Origin: an uncultured Desulfobacterales bacterium
Lineage (GTDB): Bacteria > Desulfobacterota > Desulfobacteria > Desulfobacterales > JAFDCJ01
Direction: 5' to 3'
DNA: 35,280 nt
Assembly: GCA_947259065.1 (NCBI GenBank)
Contig: CAMYLH010000009.1
Coordinates: 1-35,280 of the forward strand
Part shown: in pieces, positions 17,521 to 26,067 of the stretch
Numbering within the stretch: the first letter of the stretch is position 1
Layout: every line of letters begins with the position of its first letter
The notes under the pieces: model-generated
The model's database searches: none
What the model was told of the DNA's origin: nothing
What the model saw: only the letters and a program-made list of their open reading frames with translations
Program-made: the position numbers and the translations under genes

Positions 17521-18285
17521 ATGACGAATTCCATGCTAATATTTGACTTTGACGGTGTATTATTGGATTCCGTGCGGGAGGTCGCAGTAACTGCCTACAA
17601 CACACTAAATCCCGCAATCGCTACCCGGCTGAATCAGATCCCCCGGGCTGGCCTTCAGTCGTTTCTAGGAAACCGGTTTCATGTCCAGCCGATCGGCGAT
17701 GCGCCGGTGCTCATGAAGTGGTGCCTTGAGATCGGAGAATCCGACCCTGATAAACTGTTGACTCCCAGAGAATACAACGAAATCATACAACAGGTAGATG
17801 AACCGGTAGCCGCACGAACATTCCGGTTCTTTGAAATGCGCAACCGATTTAAAACTAAAGATATAGAAGCGTGGATGGCACTCAATGCGCCGGTTCAACC
17901 CCTCTGGCGCATCATGATTGAAAATCCGATCGAAAACCTCGTTTTGCTGACGAATAAAAACTGTGAAGCAACCATCACTCTCAGCAACCATTTTGGCCTT
18001 AAGATCAGCGATGAAAATGTCTATTCGGGAGATAATGGCACCACCAAAATCGAAAATATGACGCAGATCATGCAGCGGTTCAGGAAGCCGGCTTATGCGT
18101 TCATCGATGATTCTGTTAAAAACCTGCGCGAAATCGACGAACACTTTAATCAGAAAGAAAAAGCAATTTCACTCATTTTTGCAACCTGGGGCTACACCGG
18201 ACCGGATGACGCCCGGGCGGCACGGGATTTTGGATATCAGGTCGCGTCCATTGATGAATTTGCAAAATCAATGCTGGCAATGTGA
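17521..18285 (+). CDS. HAD-superfamily hydrolase
   Basis: This 254-residue protein has the haloacid-dehalogenase motifs: motif I FDFDGVLLDS (nucleophile and acid Asp intact), motif II VLLTNKN, and motif IV AFIDDSVKNL. A largely helical cap sits between motifs I and II (about 20-125). It should be a soluble phosphatase or phosphotransferase, but the substrate cannot be read from sequence. AAAAGGGA about 12 bases before the ATG is a plausible ribosome-binding site. It converges with the phosphodiesterase gene, and its upstream spacer carries hairpin repeat copy 3. Length is typical. Confidence 0.83.
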   Translation: MTNSMLIFDFDGVLLDSVREVAVTAYNTLNPAIATRLNQIPRAGLQSFLGNRFHVQPIGDAPVLMKWCLEIGESDPDKLLTPREYNEIIQQVDEPVAARTFRFFEMRNRFKTKDIEAWMALNAPVQPLWRIMIENPIENLVLLTNKNCEATITLSNHFGLKISDENVYSGDNGTTKIENMTQIMQRFRKPAYAFIDDSVKNLREIDEHFNQKEKAISLIFATWGYTGPDDARAARDFGYQVASIDEFAKSMLAM

Positions 18286-18337
18286 ATGATGAGGGCACCG
18301 AAATTAGAATTGACCCCGGTTGAACGGAATATTTTAA

Positions 18338-19165
18338 TCACACTTTCTCACAAGCGGCGCCTCTGGCTAGTCTATTTACGATCCTTTGCAGCTCTCCGGC
18401 ATTATTGGAAAAAATCCATTCAACACCCCGGTTGATCTCCCGGAACAGGCAGTTTCTTGACGCGGGATATCCGGTGCCCACACCTTGTCCTTTTTTACGA
18501 TGCTTTGCTAATTTTTCACTATTTAATAGGAGATAGTGCCCGGCGACGCCGCAGAGATCCTTTTCTAAAGCCATCTCACTGAGTTGATCCATGTTCAGTG
18601 TTGCAATGGGGATTAGCGTGGAGGCCGGCACGAAAGTGATCAGATCGAACATTTGGGGCGTAAGGGACATCAGATGGTAGTCCATGCGCGGTTCAAGGGA
18701 AGAAAAACAATCCTTGAAAATATTATTCTGACGTTCAGGATCCGGATAGGTTTCGGCTTTTATTTCGATCATCAAATGCAGCTTTTTACCATATCTTCCA
18801 ATTACTTGCGCGAGTGATGGAACCGCTCGACACCGTGATTTCAACTCGTCTCGGGTCACTTCGCCGATCGATAAATCAATTCCGAATACCCGCTTGAGGT
18901 CCGGATCATGAATGATCACTGGGTGAAGGTCCTTTGTCCAGCGGACGTCAAATTCAATTCCCCATATACCTTTCTCAAAAGCCAGGTCGAAGGCTTCGAT
19001 GGTATTTTCATAAATCCTGCTGTTGTCGTGCTCGCCGCGATGAGATACGATTTTGCAAGCCTTTAACCGGTCATAGCCTGGAAATGGTTGCGGCCATAGC
19101 CTAAAGAAAAAATCAATGCAGTTAATCAGCACGCTTTCGAAAATCTTGGGGAGTTCTGTTATCAT
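18338..19165 (-). CDS. glycerophosphodiester phosphodiesterase family protein
   Basis: This 275-residue TIM-barrel enzyme of the GDPD family would hydrolyse glycerophosphodiesters to glycerol-3-phosphate and an alcohol. Visible motifs are VSHRGEHDNSRIYENTIEAF (catalytic His-Arg and metal-binding Glu-Asn), GIEFDVRWTKD and VIIHDPDLKR with the second catalytic His, then MIEIKAET for the distal metal ligand. The N-terminal 35 residues contain a hydrophobic stretch (VLINCIDFFFRLW) before the barrel but no clean signal peptide, so the protein is probably cytoplasmic or membrane-associated. The C-terminal half is less typical (no clear final W.VN motif; GVEWIFSNNAGELQ is the closest match to the usual VDGIITNxP region). 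The gene is single and convergent with the HAD gene. Confidence 0.85.
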   Translation of the reverse strand: MITELPKIFESVLINCIDFFFRLWPQPFPGYDRLKACKIVSHRGEHDNSRIYENTIEAFDLAFEKGIWGIEFDVRWTKDLHPVIIHDPDLKRVFGIDLSIGEVTRDELKSRCRAVPSLAQVIGRYGKKLHLMIEIKAETYPDPERQNNIFKDCFSSLEPRMDYHLMSLTPQMFDLITFVPASTLIPIATLNMDQLSEMALEKDLCGVAGHYLLLNSEKLAKHRKKGQGVGTGYPASRNCLFREINRGVEWIFSNNAGELQRIVNRLARGAACEKV

Positions 19166-19372
19166 ACAACCACAACTTGTAAATCTGCCGCAAATGCTAA
19201 TTATTAATTCGTAACGATATCAAGATTTTCAATTTTTGTGTTTTCGTGGTAAAAAATCCCCGGAACCGTTAAATTTACCTAACAATTAAACGTCTAGTTC
19301 GTGATATCCAAAGACCTATACAACACCGATGAAATCGGCGCAAGTATGTTCCGGCTTGAGGTGAGGTGAATC

Positions 19373-20380
19373 ATGCGAAATGGTCGTAAATCGGAGTGGC
19401 AAAATAAAATTGTAAATCCGGCGCAGGTAATGAAAAAGCTCGAACCCGGAATGAGTATCTTCCTTGGCACCGGCGTCGGTGAGCCCAGAACGCTGGTTAA
19501 ACACCTGATGTCTACCGATTCGGCCCATCTTAAGGATCTCGAATTGATCCAGCTGGTTAGTCTTGGGGATGCCATATCCGTGGAAGCATTAAACACCAAT
19601 GCCTACCGGCTGAAAACGTTCTTTTCAGGTTGGGTAGCCGGTGAGGCCATCACGGCCGGACAGGTGGATTTGATCCCGAGCAGTTTTTCCCGGATTCCCA
19701 AATATATCGAATCCGGAAGAATCCGGATTGATGTGGCGTTTATCCAGATTACACCGCCCGACGAAGCCGGATATTGCAGCCTCGGTGTGGCAGTCGATGT
19801 TTCGCGCCAGGCCATGGAACAGGCATCTTTGGTCGTCGGCGAAATCAACTTCGATATTCCGACGACTTTCGGTGATACATTTGTTCATGTGTCGGATTTT
19901 GATTATCTTGTCCGTTCCACCGAAAAGCCGATCTATTTTTGCCGCTGGCCGGTGGACGACATTTTTGACCAGGTAGCAGCCAACGTAGCTTCCGTTATTG
20001 AAGACGGCAGTTGTCTTGCTTTTTCGCCCGGCCCTTTGTTCGAAGCTTTGAGCCGGCATTTGGTACGCAAACAAAACCTTGGTATCCACACGCCTTTTTT
20101 CACTGATGCGGTAATGGATATCGTCAAAAGTGGCGCCGCTACCAACCGGCAAAAGAAAATTTTCAGAGGTAAATCCTTGACCTCCTATGCCTTTGGCACG
20201 CCGGATTTGATGACCTGGCTGAACCGCAACCCCCTGGTGGAATTTCAGGGTATCGACAAAGTGTTTACTCCGGCTCAGATCGGCCAGAATCCCGGCTTTG
20301 TCGCCGTGCTGCCGGCACGCAAGGTGGGGCCGCATTGCACTGCATTTTGGCAAAGGCAACGTAACAGCCGGCCCGGGTGA
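19373..20380 (+). CDS. acetyl-CoA hydrolase/transferase, N-terminal fragment of frameshifted fusion gene
   Basis: This is the first part of a bifunctional acetyl-CoA hydrolase/transferase-GNAT protein, read until the frame is lost. It covers the CoA-transferase N-terminal domain and the start of the C-terminal one: MSIFLGTGVGEPRTLVKHL, ITPPDEAGYCSLGVAVD, LGIHTPFFTDAVMDIVKSGAATNRQKKIF, GIDKVFTPAQIG, PGFVAVLPARKV. Homology stops at Val (about 20326); the next 18 residues (GPHCTAFWQRQRNSRPG) are out of frame. The true continuation GRIALHFGKGNV lies in the +1 frame from 20328. GAGGTG before the ATG at 19373 is a good Shine-Dalgarno. At the position of the catalytic Glu in 4-hydroxybutyrate CoA-transferases (HSE.F.DG) this protein has HTPFFTDA; I believe that is usual in this fusion family but could not check. 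Confidence 0.8.
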   Translation: MRNGRKSEWQNKIVNPAQVMKKLEPGMSIFLGTGVGEPRTLVKHLMSTDSAHLKDLELIQLVSLGDAISVEALNTNAYRLKTFFSGWVAGEAITAGQVDLIPSSFSRIPKYIESGRIRIDVAFIQITPPDEAGYCSLGVAVDVSRQAMEQASLVVGEINFDIPTTFGDTFVHVSDFDYLVRSTEKPIYFCRWPVDDIFDQVAANVASVIEDGSCLAFSPGPLFEALSRHLVRKQNLGIHTPFFTDAVMDIVKSGAATNRQKKIFRGKSLTSYAFGTPDLMTWLNRNPLVEFQGIDKVFTPAQIGQNPGFVAVLPARKVGPHCTAFWQRQRNSRPG

Positions 20381-21269
20381 CATTATCGACCTTTTTCATG
20401 GAGCCGAGTTGTCCCGAGGAGGAATGACTATTTTTGGTTTGCCGAGCCGGAATCGAGACCACAAACCGAATATCCTGATTTCCGTTGAGGATTTTCCCAA
20501 TCAATTGAGCCTTCGCGAATCAGTGGATATGGTCATTTCCGAATACGGCGTTGCCAGCCTGAGCGGACGCACGGTGCGGGAACGCGCCCAGGCTTTAATT
20601 GAAATCGCACATCCGGATGACCGCTTAAACCTTGTACATCAGGCCAAAAAAGAAAAGATCATTTATCCAGACCAAATTTTTCTGGCAGAATCCGCTCACC
20701 TCTATCCGGCAGAAATTAACGTCCAGCATACCTTCAAGGGCGATTTGAAGGTGCGCTTCCGGGCCATTAAACCTTCCGACGAGGAAGAAATGCGCCGCCT
20801 TTTTTATCGGTTCTCCGACCAATCGGTTTATTACCGGTATTTTGCCCCCATAAAGACGATGCCCCATTCAAAGATGCAGGGCTATGTCAATATTGATTTC
20901 AGCCGGGCAATGTCTATTGTCGGTGTCGTCGGGGAGCCCGGTCAGGGCCATATCATTGCGGAAGCCAGATTTATAAAGGATCAGAAGCGCCCTCTGGCAG
21001 ATGTTGCATTTGTAGTGGATGAACAATACCAGGGTAAGGGCATCGCGACATATTTATATAGAATGCTAATCCGGCTGGCCAAAGATCGGGGAATCCAGGG
21101 ACTAACGGCCGACGTCTTGGCCTCAAACATAGGCATGATGAAAGTCTTCGAGAAAGGAGAAACTACGGTCACGGCCAAGTTAGACTGTGGAGTATACCAC
21201 TTGAGCATTCCCCTTGATGCCGAACAATCAGCTATCAAACCCGGGTTGAGTGATTTTAGCCGAAAATAA
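20298..21269 (+). CDS. CoA-transferase C-terminal part plus GNAT acetyltransferase, second fragment of frameshifted fusion gene
   Basis: This frame carries the rest of the fusion. The CoA-transferase C-terminal domain runs from GRIALHFGKGNVTAGPGD through SLRESVDMVISEYGVASLSGRT to IFLAESAHLYP. A GNAT domain follows (about 150 residues: VRFRAIKPSDEEEMRRLFYR, DVAFVVDEQYQGKGIATYLY, with acetyl-CoA loop QGKGIA). A TTG at 20298 opens the frame, but the first 10 residues are out-of-frame with respect to the family; real homology begins at 20328. The GNAT half could still be made if translation restarts. The GNAT domain suggests lysine acetylation tied to acyl-CoA state, as in protein acetyltransferases. 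Whether the gene is a pseudogene or the break is an assembly error cannot be told from one sequence. Confidence 0.8.
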   Translation: MSPCCRHARWGRIALHFGKGNVTAGPGDIIDLFHGAELSRGGMTIFGLPSRNRDHKPNILISVEDFPNQLSLRESVDMVISEYGVASLSGRTVRERAQALIEIAHPDDRLNLVHQAKKEKIIYPDQIFLAESAHLYPAEINVQHTFKGDLKVRFRAIKPSDEEEMRRLFYRFSDQSVYYRYFAPIKTMPHSKMQGYVNIDFSRAMSIVGVVGEPGQGHIIAEARFIKDQKRPLADVAFVVDEQYQGKGIATYLYRMLIRLAKDRGIQGLTADVLASNIGMMKVFEKGETTVTAKLDCGVYHLSIPLDAEQSAIKPGLSDFSRK

Positions 21270-21271
21270 AC

Positions 21272-21375
21272 TACCCCACTGCAAGCAACGGGGTATCAAT
21301 CGGAAAATTTTAGTCGCGCCCCAAGGGGCGGGGAATTAAACCCTCGTCCGCCGCGGATTAAACCCAACCCGAGGG
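21272..21375 (+). repeat. compound palindromic (REP-like) element
   Basis: This spacer contains nested inverted repeats: TACCCC/GGGGTA (21272-21277 and 21290-21295), a perfect 14-bp palindrome CGCCCCAAGGGGCG (21317-21330), and CCCTCG/CGAGGG (21341-21346 and 21370-21375), with two copies of G(A)ATTAAACCC. It starts directly after the GNAT stop, so it may help 3' end formation, but it has no U-run. It looks like a REP/BIME-type element. Confidence 0.6.
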
Positions 21376-21411
21376 CATTACGCCTCTTATAATTGGAGAC
21401 ATTAAAAAAAA

Positions 21412-22212
21412 ATGGGCCGATCAGCACAGCATATTAAACGTAAAGTCCAGGTCAACGTTCCCTTTAGAATGCTCTATGATACCTATCTGGACCGATTTCT
21501 AAAATATGCTTTGAACCCGGAAATCGGTATCGATGCGGCGGCTCTGGATCGTTTTGACTTTGCAGATTTCAAACGCATCGGCAAAATATTGCATGATCAC
21601 TCGCTTTCCGTCACCCTCCACGGCCCGTTCATCGATCTGTCGGCCGGATCCACCGATCCGGCAGTAAGGGCCCTGACCCGAAATCGCTTCGAACAGTTAC
21701 TGAAACTGGTGCCCGTCTTCAAACCCATAACGGTCGTCTGCCATGCGGGTTATGATTGGAAACGCTATGGCTATTTCAAGGCGCAATGGATAGAAAATTG
21801 CCTGGAAACCTGGTCATGGCTTGCAAACGGTTTAAATGAGATGGGAGCCGGATTGATGCTCGAAAATGTATATGAGAAGGATCCCCAGAATATACGCGTC
21901 CTCCTTGATCGCCTTAAAAACCTCAATGTCGGCTTTTGCCTGGACTGCGGCCATTTATCCGCATTCGGAAACTCCGATCTTAAGGGATGGCTGCAGTCGC
22001 TAGGCCCGTATATCAGACAACTTCATCTTCATGACAACCACGGCAGCAATGATGAGCATCTGGCAATAGGGCTTGGAACCATCGAATTTAAACTCTTGTT
22101 CAACTATTTGAAGTCAAATAATATTTCGCCCCCTATAATCACCCTCGAACCCCACCGGGAAGAAGATTTGTGGCCAAGTTTAGAGTATCTCGCAGGGATA
22201 TGGCCCTGGTAG
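21412..22212 (+). CDS. xylose isomerase-like TIM-barrel protein (sugar phosphate isomerase/epimerase family)
   Basis: This 266-residue protein has the AP-endonuclease-2/xylose-isomerase TIM-barrel pattern. LHGPFIDLSAGSTD gives the first His, VVCHAGYDW the second, MLENVYEKD a metal-binding Glu, CLDCGHLSAFG an Asp-His pair, HLHDNHGSNDEHLAIGLG the HxHDN core, and TLEPHREED the final Glu. These match the usual divalent-metal ligand set. The reaction is not predictable; relatives include endonuclease IV, inosose dehydratase and sugar epimerases. The ATG at 21412 follows an A-run, and GGAG lies too far upstream to be ideal. The REP-like element separates it from the frameshifted GNAT gene, so cotranscription is uncertain. 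Confidence 0.8.
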   Translation: MGRSAQHIKRKVQVNVPFRMLYDTYLDRFLKYALNPEIGIDAAALDRFDFADFKRIGKILHDHSLSVTLHGPFIDLSAGSTDPAVRALTRNRFEQLLKLVPVFKPITVVCHAGYDWKRYGYFKAQWIENCLETWSWLANGLNEMGAGLMLENVYEKDPQNIRVLLDRLKNLNVGFCLDCGHLSAFGNSDLKGWLQSLGPYIRQLHLHDNHGSNDEHLAIGLGTIEFKLLFNYLKSNNISPPIITLEPHREEDLWPSLEYLAGIWPW

Positions 22213-22528
22213 ATGACGACAACCGAAGTCCTGGCAGTCGGAGAATCAGCGACGTTATAATGACAAAAATTGAGCATGGAATGACGATCATCCATTTTAA
22301 CTGATACATATTCAGATCTTTTTCTATCGTTTCCATAACCTCCTGTTGTTAATAATATCAACTTATCAGCATTTTTATTGCACGATTCCGGTTAAAATTC
22401 TCGAATCCCTTGAATTCTTGGAATCTATTGCAGGGAAATATTCACTAAAGCTGGGCCAAAAAATGCCGATAAAAACCGTATATCGTTGTGCTGATCCATC
22501 TAATTCAAACCAACTTCAGGTAGAGATC
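22213..22528 (+). other. spacer before the FHA gene
   Basis: This region is AT-rich with no recognised element. A frame from TTG 22346 stays open into the FHA gene, but its residues before 22529 look non-native. I see no strong promoter or terminator. Confidence 0.4.
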
Positions 22529-23998
22529 ATGACAGAAATAAATCGGGAAGAAAAAGACTCGAACGCAATATCCGCGGATGTTCCACTGGAAGCAAAAACC
22601 ATGGTCATGTCCCGCACAGAGGAAAAAATAATCGGACCTCGGCTGGTCTGCACAACAGCCTCGGGCGAAAGTAGAATCTACCCGCTCAAGGAAACCAAGC
22701 TTGTCATCGGGCGCTCTGTGGAGGCCGATATCAATCTGCTTGATCCTTTGATCTCCCGTAAGCACTGTGTGATTGAAAACACGCAAGACGGATTTATCCT
22801 TAGAAATGTAAGCACAACTAACCCGCTGTTATTAAATGATAAACCAGTAACCGAAAAACGACTTTACACCGGAGATCAAATAAGGATCGGTTCTGCGACG
22901 CTGGCATTTATTTCAGATCGAGCCCAGGATGAAAAAAAACTGGATACCAAAATGCTATCCCAGGCTAAAAATTCGAGATGGGGTATGTGGTTTGTCGTAT
23001 CTTTGCTGATTATTTTGGTGGGATATTTATCTTATTTTAAGGCCTATACGCCCTTAAAAGTCAACTGGGCGCTATCCGCCGTTTCCAAACAGATCAAATT
23101 GGGAAAATACCTGTCGGCACAAAATTCCCTAAAACATCTATTAGACCTGAATCTATCTGCGGAGCACAGGGACCAGGCGAAGGAACTTCTGACTGAGTCA
23201 ACCCTGGCCATTATTCAGCAAAGGGCTCAAACCGAAGACCTCCATGCGGTGATTGAATATTTGAAGACATACCTGGTGGAATATGGTGCCGGCAAAGAAT
23301 CGGAAGTTCTCTGGGATCGGCTGGATTATTATCGTTTAACACAGGCACAACGTCTTGAATTGGCCACGGACTTCCAGCCGGCCCTAAGGCAATATGCATC
23401 CATTAAAGAAGACAGCATTTATTTCGAAGAAGCACACAAGGCCATAGGGCGAATTTGGTTGGCCCACCAGAAACGACCTCGTAAAGATCAAACACTGGCA
23501 CAGCTTTTAAAGGAGGCTGAAACCCATTTTCGAGCTCAGCGTTATCTCAAACCGGTGAATCAAAATGCCTATCTTCTCTATCAAGCTGCCCTGACACTGG
23601 AACCCGGAAATGGGCTGGCGCTGAAACGCATCGGCCAGATGAAGTCTTTTTACCGTGAAAACGGTGAAAAGTATTTTTTACAAGGAAATTGGCCTCGGGC
23701 TCTATCTTATTTTGAACGCTATTATTTGATCGATACCGAGACCAAAGAAATAAATCATAAAATGATAATTTGCCGGGAAAAATTGACAGAGGCCAGGGTG
23801 TTGAACCAAGAAGCCGGGTCTGCTAAAACTTCATCAGAAAAAATGGTGAAGGGAAAAAAGAATAACCATCTTGAGCAGACCGAAAAGAAGGAAGAAATCA
23901 AGCGGTTGTTGGAAGAGTCGGGGACCGAAAGTACCTGGATCATGAAATACCTTTTCGAGGACCAGCAGGGTGAAATCGAATCCGAAAAACCCTGGTGA
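22529..23998 (+). CDS. inner-membrane FHA-domain protein with TPR-like periplasmic region
   Basis: This protein of 489 residues has an N-terminal FHA domain (about 45-135), which normally reads phosphothreonine peptides. The core motifs are visible: VIGRSVEADINLLDPLISRKH (Gly-Arg and Ser-x-x-His) and a later NPLLLNDKPV. One transmembrane segment follows (about 152-170, WGMWFVVSLLIILVGYLSYF), then a long helical region of about 300 residues with TPR-like repeats that should be periplasmic, ending in a Lys/Glu-rich tail. I chose ATG 22529; the frame is open to TTG 22346 and ATG 22463, but the extra residues do not look conserved. The downstream lipoprotein gene begins 12 bp after the stop, so the two probably form an operon. 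The partner kinase is not in the window. Confidence 0.8.
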   Translation: MTEINREEKDSNAISADVPLEAKTMVMSRTEEKIIGPRLVCTTASGESRIYPLKETKLVIGRSVEADINLLDPLISRKHCVIENTQDGFILRNVSTTNPLLLNDKPVTEKRLYTGDQIRIGSATLAFISDRAQDEKKLDTKMLSQAKNSRWGMWFVVSLLIILVGYLSYFKAYTPLKVNWALSAVSKQIKLGKYLSAQNSLKHLLDLNLSAEHRDQAKELLTESTLAIIQQRAQTEDLHAVIEYLKTYLVEYGAGKESEVLWDRLDYYRLTQAQRLELATDFQPALRQYASIKEDSIYFEEAHKAIGRIWLAHQKRPRKDQTLAQLLKEAETHFRAQRYLKPVNQNAYLLYQAALTLEPGNGLALKRIGQMKSFYRENGEKYFLQGNWPRALSYFERYYLIDTETKEINHKMIICREKLTEARVLNQEAGSAKTSSEKMVKGKKNNHLEQTEKKEEIKRLLEESGTESTWIMKYLFEDQQGEIESEKPW

Positions 23999-24010
23999 TT
24001 CAAGGCTTGA

Positions 24011-25525
24011 ATGAAAAACGTTATTTTCGCAGTAATATTAGGCTTATTTATTCTCACGGGGAACACATCCTGTATGCTTCGGATGCTCCAACCTCCGCCT
24101 GCCCCGGCAGTACTTGAGGAAGATCAGCTTCCAACCAAAATCGCTATATTACCCTTTGATAACCAAACAGCCAATCCTGAAGCCGGTGACCTTGTCCGCA
24201 AGATGTTTTATAATTTTTTCAGTTCATTGAATTACCTGGACCTTGAGCCGTATGTCATCGACGATAACCTGAAAATCAATCATCTATATGCCGAAATAAT
24301 CGCCGGGGAAGATATTTCGCCGCAAAAACTGGGCCAGTTGCTGGGAGTGGATGCCGTTATTTACGGAGAGGTTCTCAGTCTGGGTAAAACGTATGCCCTC
24401 TTATATTCCGACAATCAGGCCGGACTCAAAGCACGGATGGTTCGATGCAATTCGGGTCAGGTACTGTGGCAGCTCAAACACACCATCCATTTAGAGGAAG
24501 GGGATTTGCCCATAAGCCCCATCGGGTTGGCGACGACTGTCGTCAAAACTGCTATCAGTCATCACCAGGCCTCTCATATGAAAGCAGCTGCTGAGTTGTG
24601 CATGCAGATGGTCGCGACAATCCCGAACCCGCCCGCGGTCAGCGAGGCGCCGCCTAAAATTCAAGCCCTGGTTCATAACGGCGCCGGCAAGCTGGTTCAA
24701 CCGGGGGAATATCTGAAAGTGGCAATGATCGGCGAAGAAAACCAAATCGCCAGCTGGAGCGTTCCGCCACTTATCGAGAGCCTCCCCATGAAAGAGAAAC
24801 GGCCGGGTGTCTACATCGGCGCCTATCGCATTAAAGACCGGGATCGATTGCCCCATGGTCGAATGGTTGGATATCTCAGGGCAGAATCAGGTGTGGGCAG
24901 CCAATGGATAGATACCCTGGGTCCGGTCAAGATCGGTAAACCCACTGTGCTGCCGGCCGTGATAACCACCGATTATGTGTTGGATATCGAAAAAAGCCCG
25001 TATCTTGTCAAAGATGCGTTGGTGGTTAAACCCGATGCCAAGCTCACCATAAATGCGGGAACGGTGATATGGTTTAACAGCCTTGGAATGATTGTGAAAG
25101 GTGAATTACAAATTTTAGGGACCAGAGATGATCCGGTCCGTTTGTCCAGTCTGAGCATGACAAGCTGGAAAGGCATCATTTTGGACCGCAGCCAATCCGA
25201 TAATAAAATCAGCTTTTGCACGATATCCAATGCAGAATTTGGCTTCAGAGCGTCTCATTCAAATATCTCCATTCATAACAGCCGGTTTCAGGACAATGAC
25301 TGGGGCATCGCAATGGAAGAATGCAAGGCTGAGATTTTAAACAGTTTAGTTCGAACATCGACAAAATCAGGGATTGCAGCCCGCAAGACTCAGCTTTTGA
25401 TCAAGGGTTCCATTATTACAGAAAACAGTTCCGGAGGGATTTTACTGGAAAACAGCCAGGTCCGAATCGCGCAGAATAATATACTGAACAATGGCGGCTG
25501 GGAGATCAAAGTTCTCGACGGCTAA
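24011..25525 (+). CDS. GNA1162-family lipoprotein with C-terminal right-handed beta-helix
   Basis: This is a 504-residue exported protein. A signal peptide with Cys21 (ILTGNTS-C) looks like a lipoprotein site, although Asn at -3 is unusual. Residues 40-200 match the GNA1162/DUF799 CsgG-like fold (TKIAILPFDNQTANPEAG, LGQLLGVDAVIYGEV, AELCMQMVATIPNPP). A middle region of about 90 residues is followed by a right-handed beta-helix (about 320-500; repeats such as NAEFGFRASHSNISIHNSRF and SIITENSSGGILLENSQVRIAQNNI), the type found in NosD-like carbohydrate-binding proteins. It follows the FHA gene by 12 bp. The C-terminus seems cut by a frameshift: the +1 frame to 25613 reads EIPAGNKIIG then PVAIQPTLKEPIEFKILE, which looks like the native end. 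Confidence 0.8.
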   Translation: MKNVIFAVILGLFILTGNTSCMLRMLQPPPAPAVLEEDQLPTKIAILPFDNQTANPEAGDLVRKMFYNFFSSLNYLDLEPYVIDDNLKINHLYAEIIAGEDISPQKLGQLLGVDAVIYGEVLSLGKTYALLYSDNQAGLKARMVRCNSGQVLWQLKHTIHLEEGDLPISPIGLATTVVKTAISHHQASHMKAAAELCMQMVATIPNPPAVSEAPPKIQALVHNGAGKLVQPGEYLKVAMIGEENQIASWSVPPLIESLPMKEKRPGVYIGAYRIKDRDRLPHGRMVGYLRAESGVGSQWIDTLGPVKIGKPTVLPAVITTDYVLDIEKSPYLVKDALVVKPDAKLTINAGTVIWFNSLGMIVKGELQILGTRDDPVRLSSLSMTSWKGIILDRSQSDNKISFCTISNAEFGFRASHSNISIHNSRFQDNDWGIAMEECKAEILNSLVRTSTKSGIAARKTQLLIKGSIITENSSGGILLENSQVRIAQNNILNNGGWEIKVLDG

Positions 25526-25613
25526 TGAAATTCCCGCCGGAAATAAGATCATCGGCCCCGTCGCCATTCAACCGACTTTAAAAGAACCGATTGAGTTTAA
25601 GATTTTGGAATGA
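25526..25613 (+). pseudogene. out-of-frame 3' tail of the GNA1162/beta-helix gene
   Basis: Immediately after the lipoprotein stop, the +1 frame continues as NEIPAGNKIIGPV and then AIQPTLKEPIEFKILE to a TGA at 25611-25613. The composition resembles the end of a beta-helix protein, and the frame is open across the stop region. This suggests a single-base indel near 25510-25520 that shortened the protein. It overlaps the 3' end of the minus-strand lipase remnant by 17 bp. Confidence 0.5.
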
Positions 25614-26067
25614 TATGTTTCTCCAACCAAGCGTCCAGATCCTTGAGCACCCGTCTTCGCTGATCCTTAGCTTCATTGTAGATCTCGTGATACAGTCCAT
25701 CATAGACATGCAGGGTTTTGTCATCGAGGTTCAGTACTTTATAAAATTTTAAGGAGAAGCGGGCACTCACCAAATGATCGTCACCAGCCACCTGCAGCAA
25801 AATCGGAAGCGTCAAACCTGAAGCCTGTGCATGCACGGTTTCCATAGCGGCTAATAATTCGGTGAATAAGCGCGCGCTGACACGGTCGTGCACCCGGGGG
25901 TCGCTTTCATAGGCACTGACCACCTTCGGATCGTGACTGACTTTGCTGGCATCCAGTCCATTTCCCATGGTCAATCCCGGCCAGATGGCGGACATCAATG
26001 ATCCAAGTACCCTTTTTACACTGGGAATTTCAATAACCATTCCAAGAGCAGGCGATGAGGCAATCAC
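25597..26067 (-). pseudogene. monoacylglycerol lipase / lysophospholipase remnant, 5' half missing
   Basis: This is the C-terminal half (156 residues) of a serine alpha/beta-hydrolase of the monoacylglycerol-lipase type. It begins VIASSPALGM, normally just after the HSMGG nucleophile elbow, and keeps the catalytic Asp (QVAGDDHLVS) and His (YDGLYHEIYNE). The Ser-containing half is gone: in frame only AGFFDG precedes the GTG at 26067, then a TAA (26088-26086). The radical SAM gene ends 30 bp upstream, so a deletion joins the two. The fragment cannot be an active hydrolase and is probably a pseudogene. The full family length is about 280 residues. Confidence 0.75.

Noticed and set aside
20298-20380. 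Programmed ribosomal frameshift joining the CoA-transferase and GNAT parts
   Set aside because: No slippery heptamer or downstream stimulator is evident, and residues expected between the two halves are missing, which fits a deletion.
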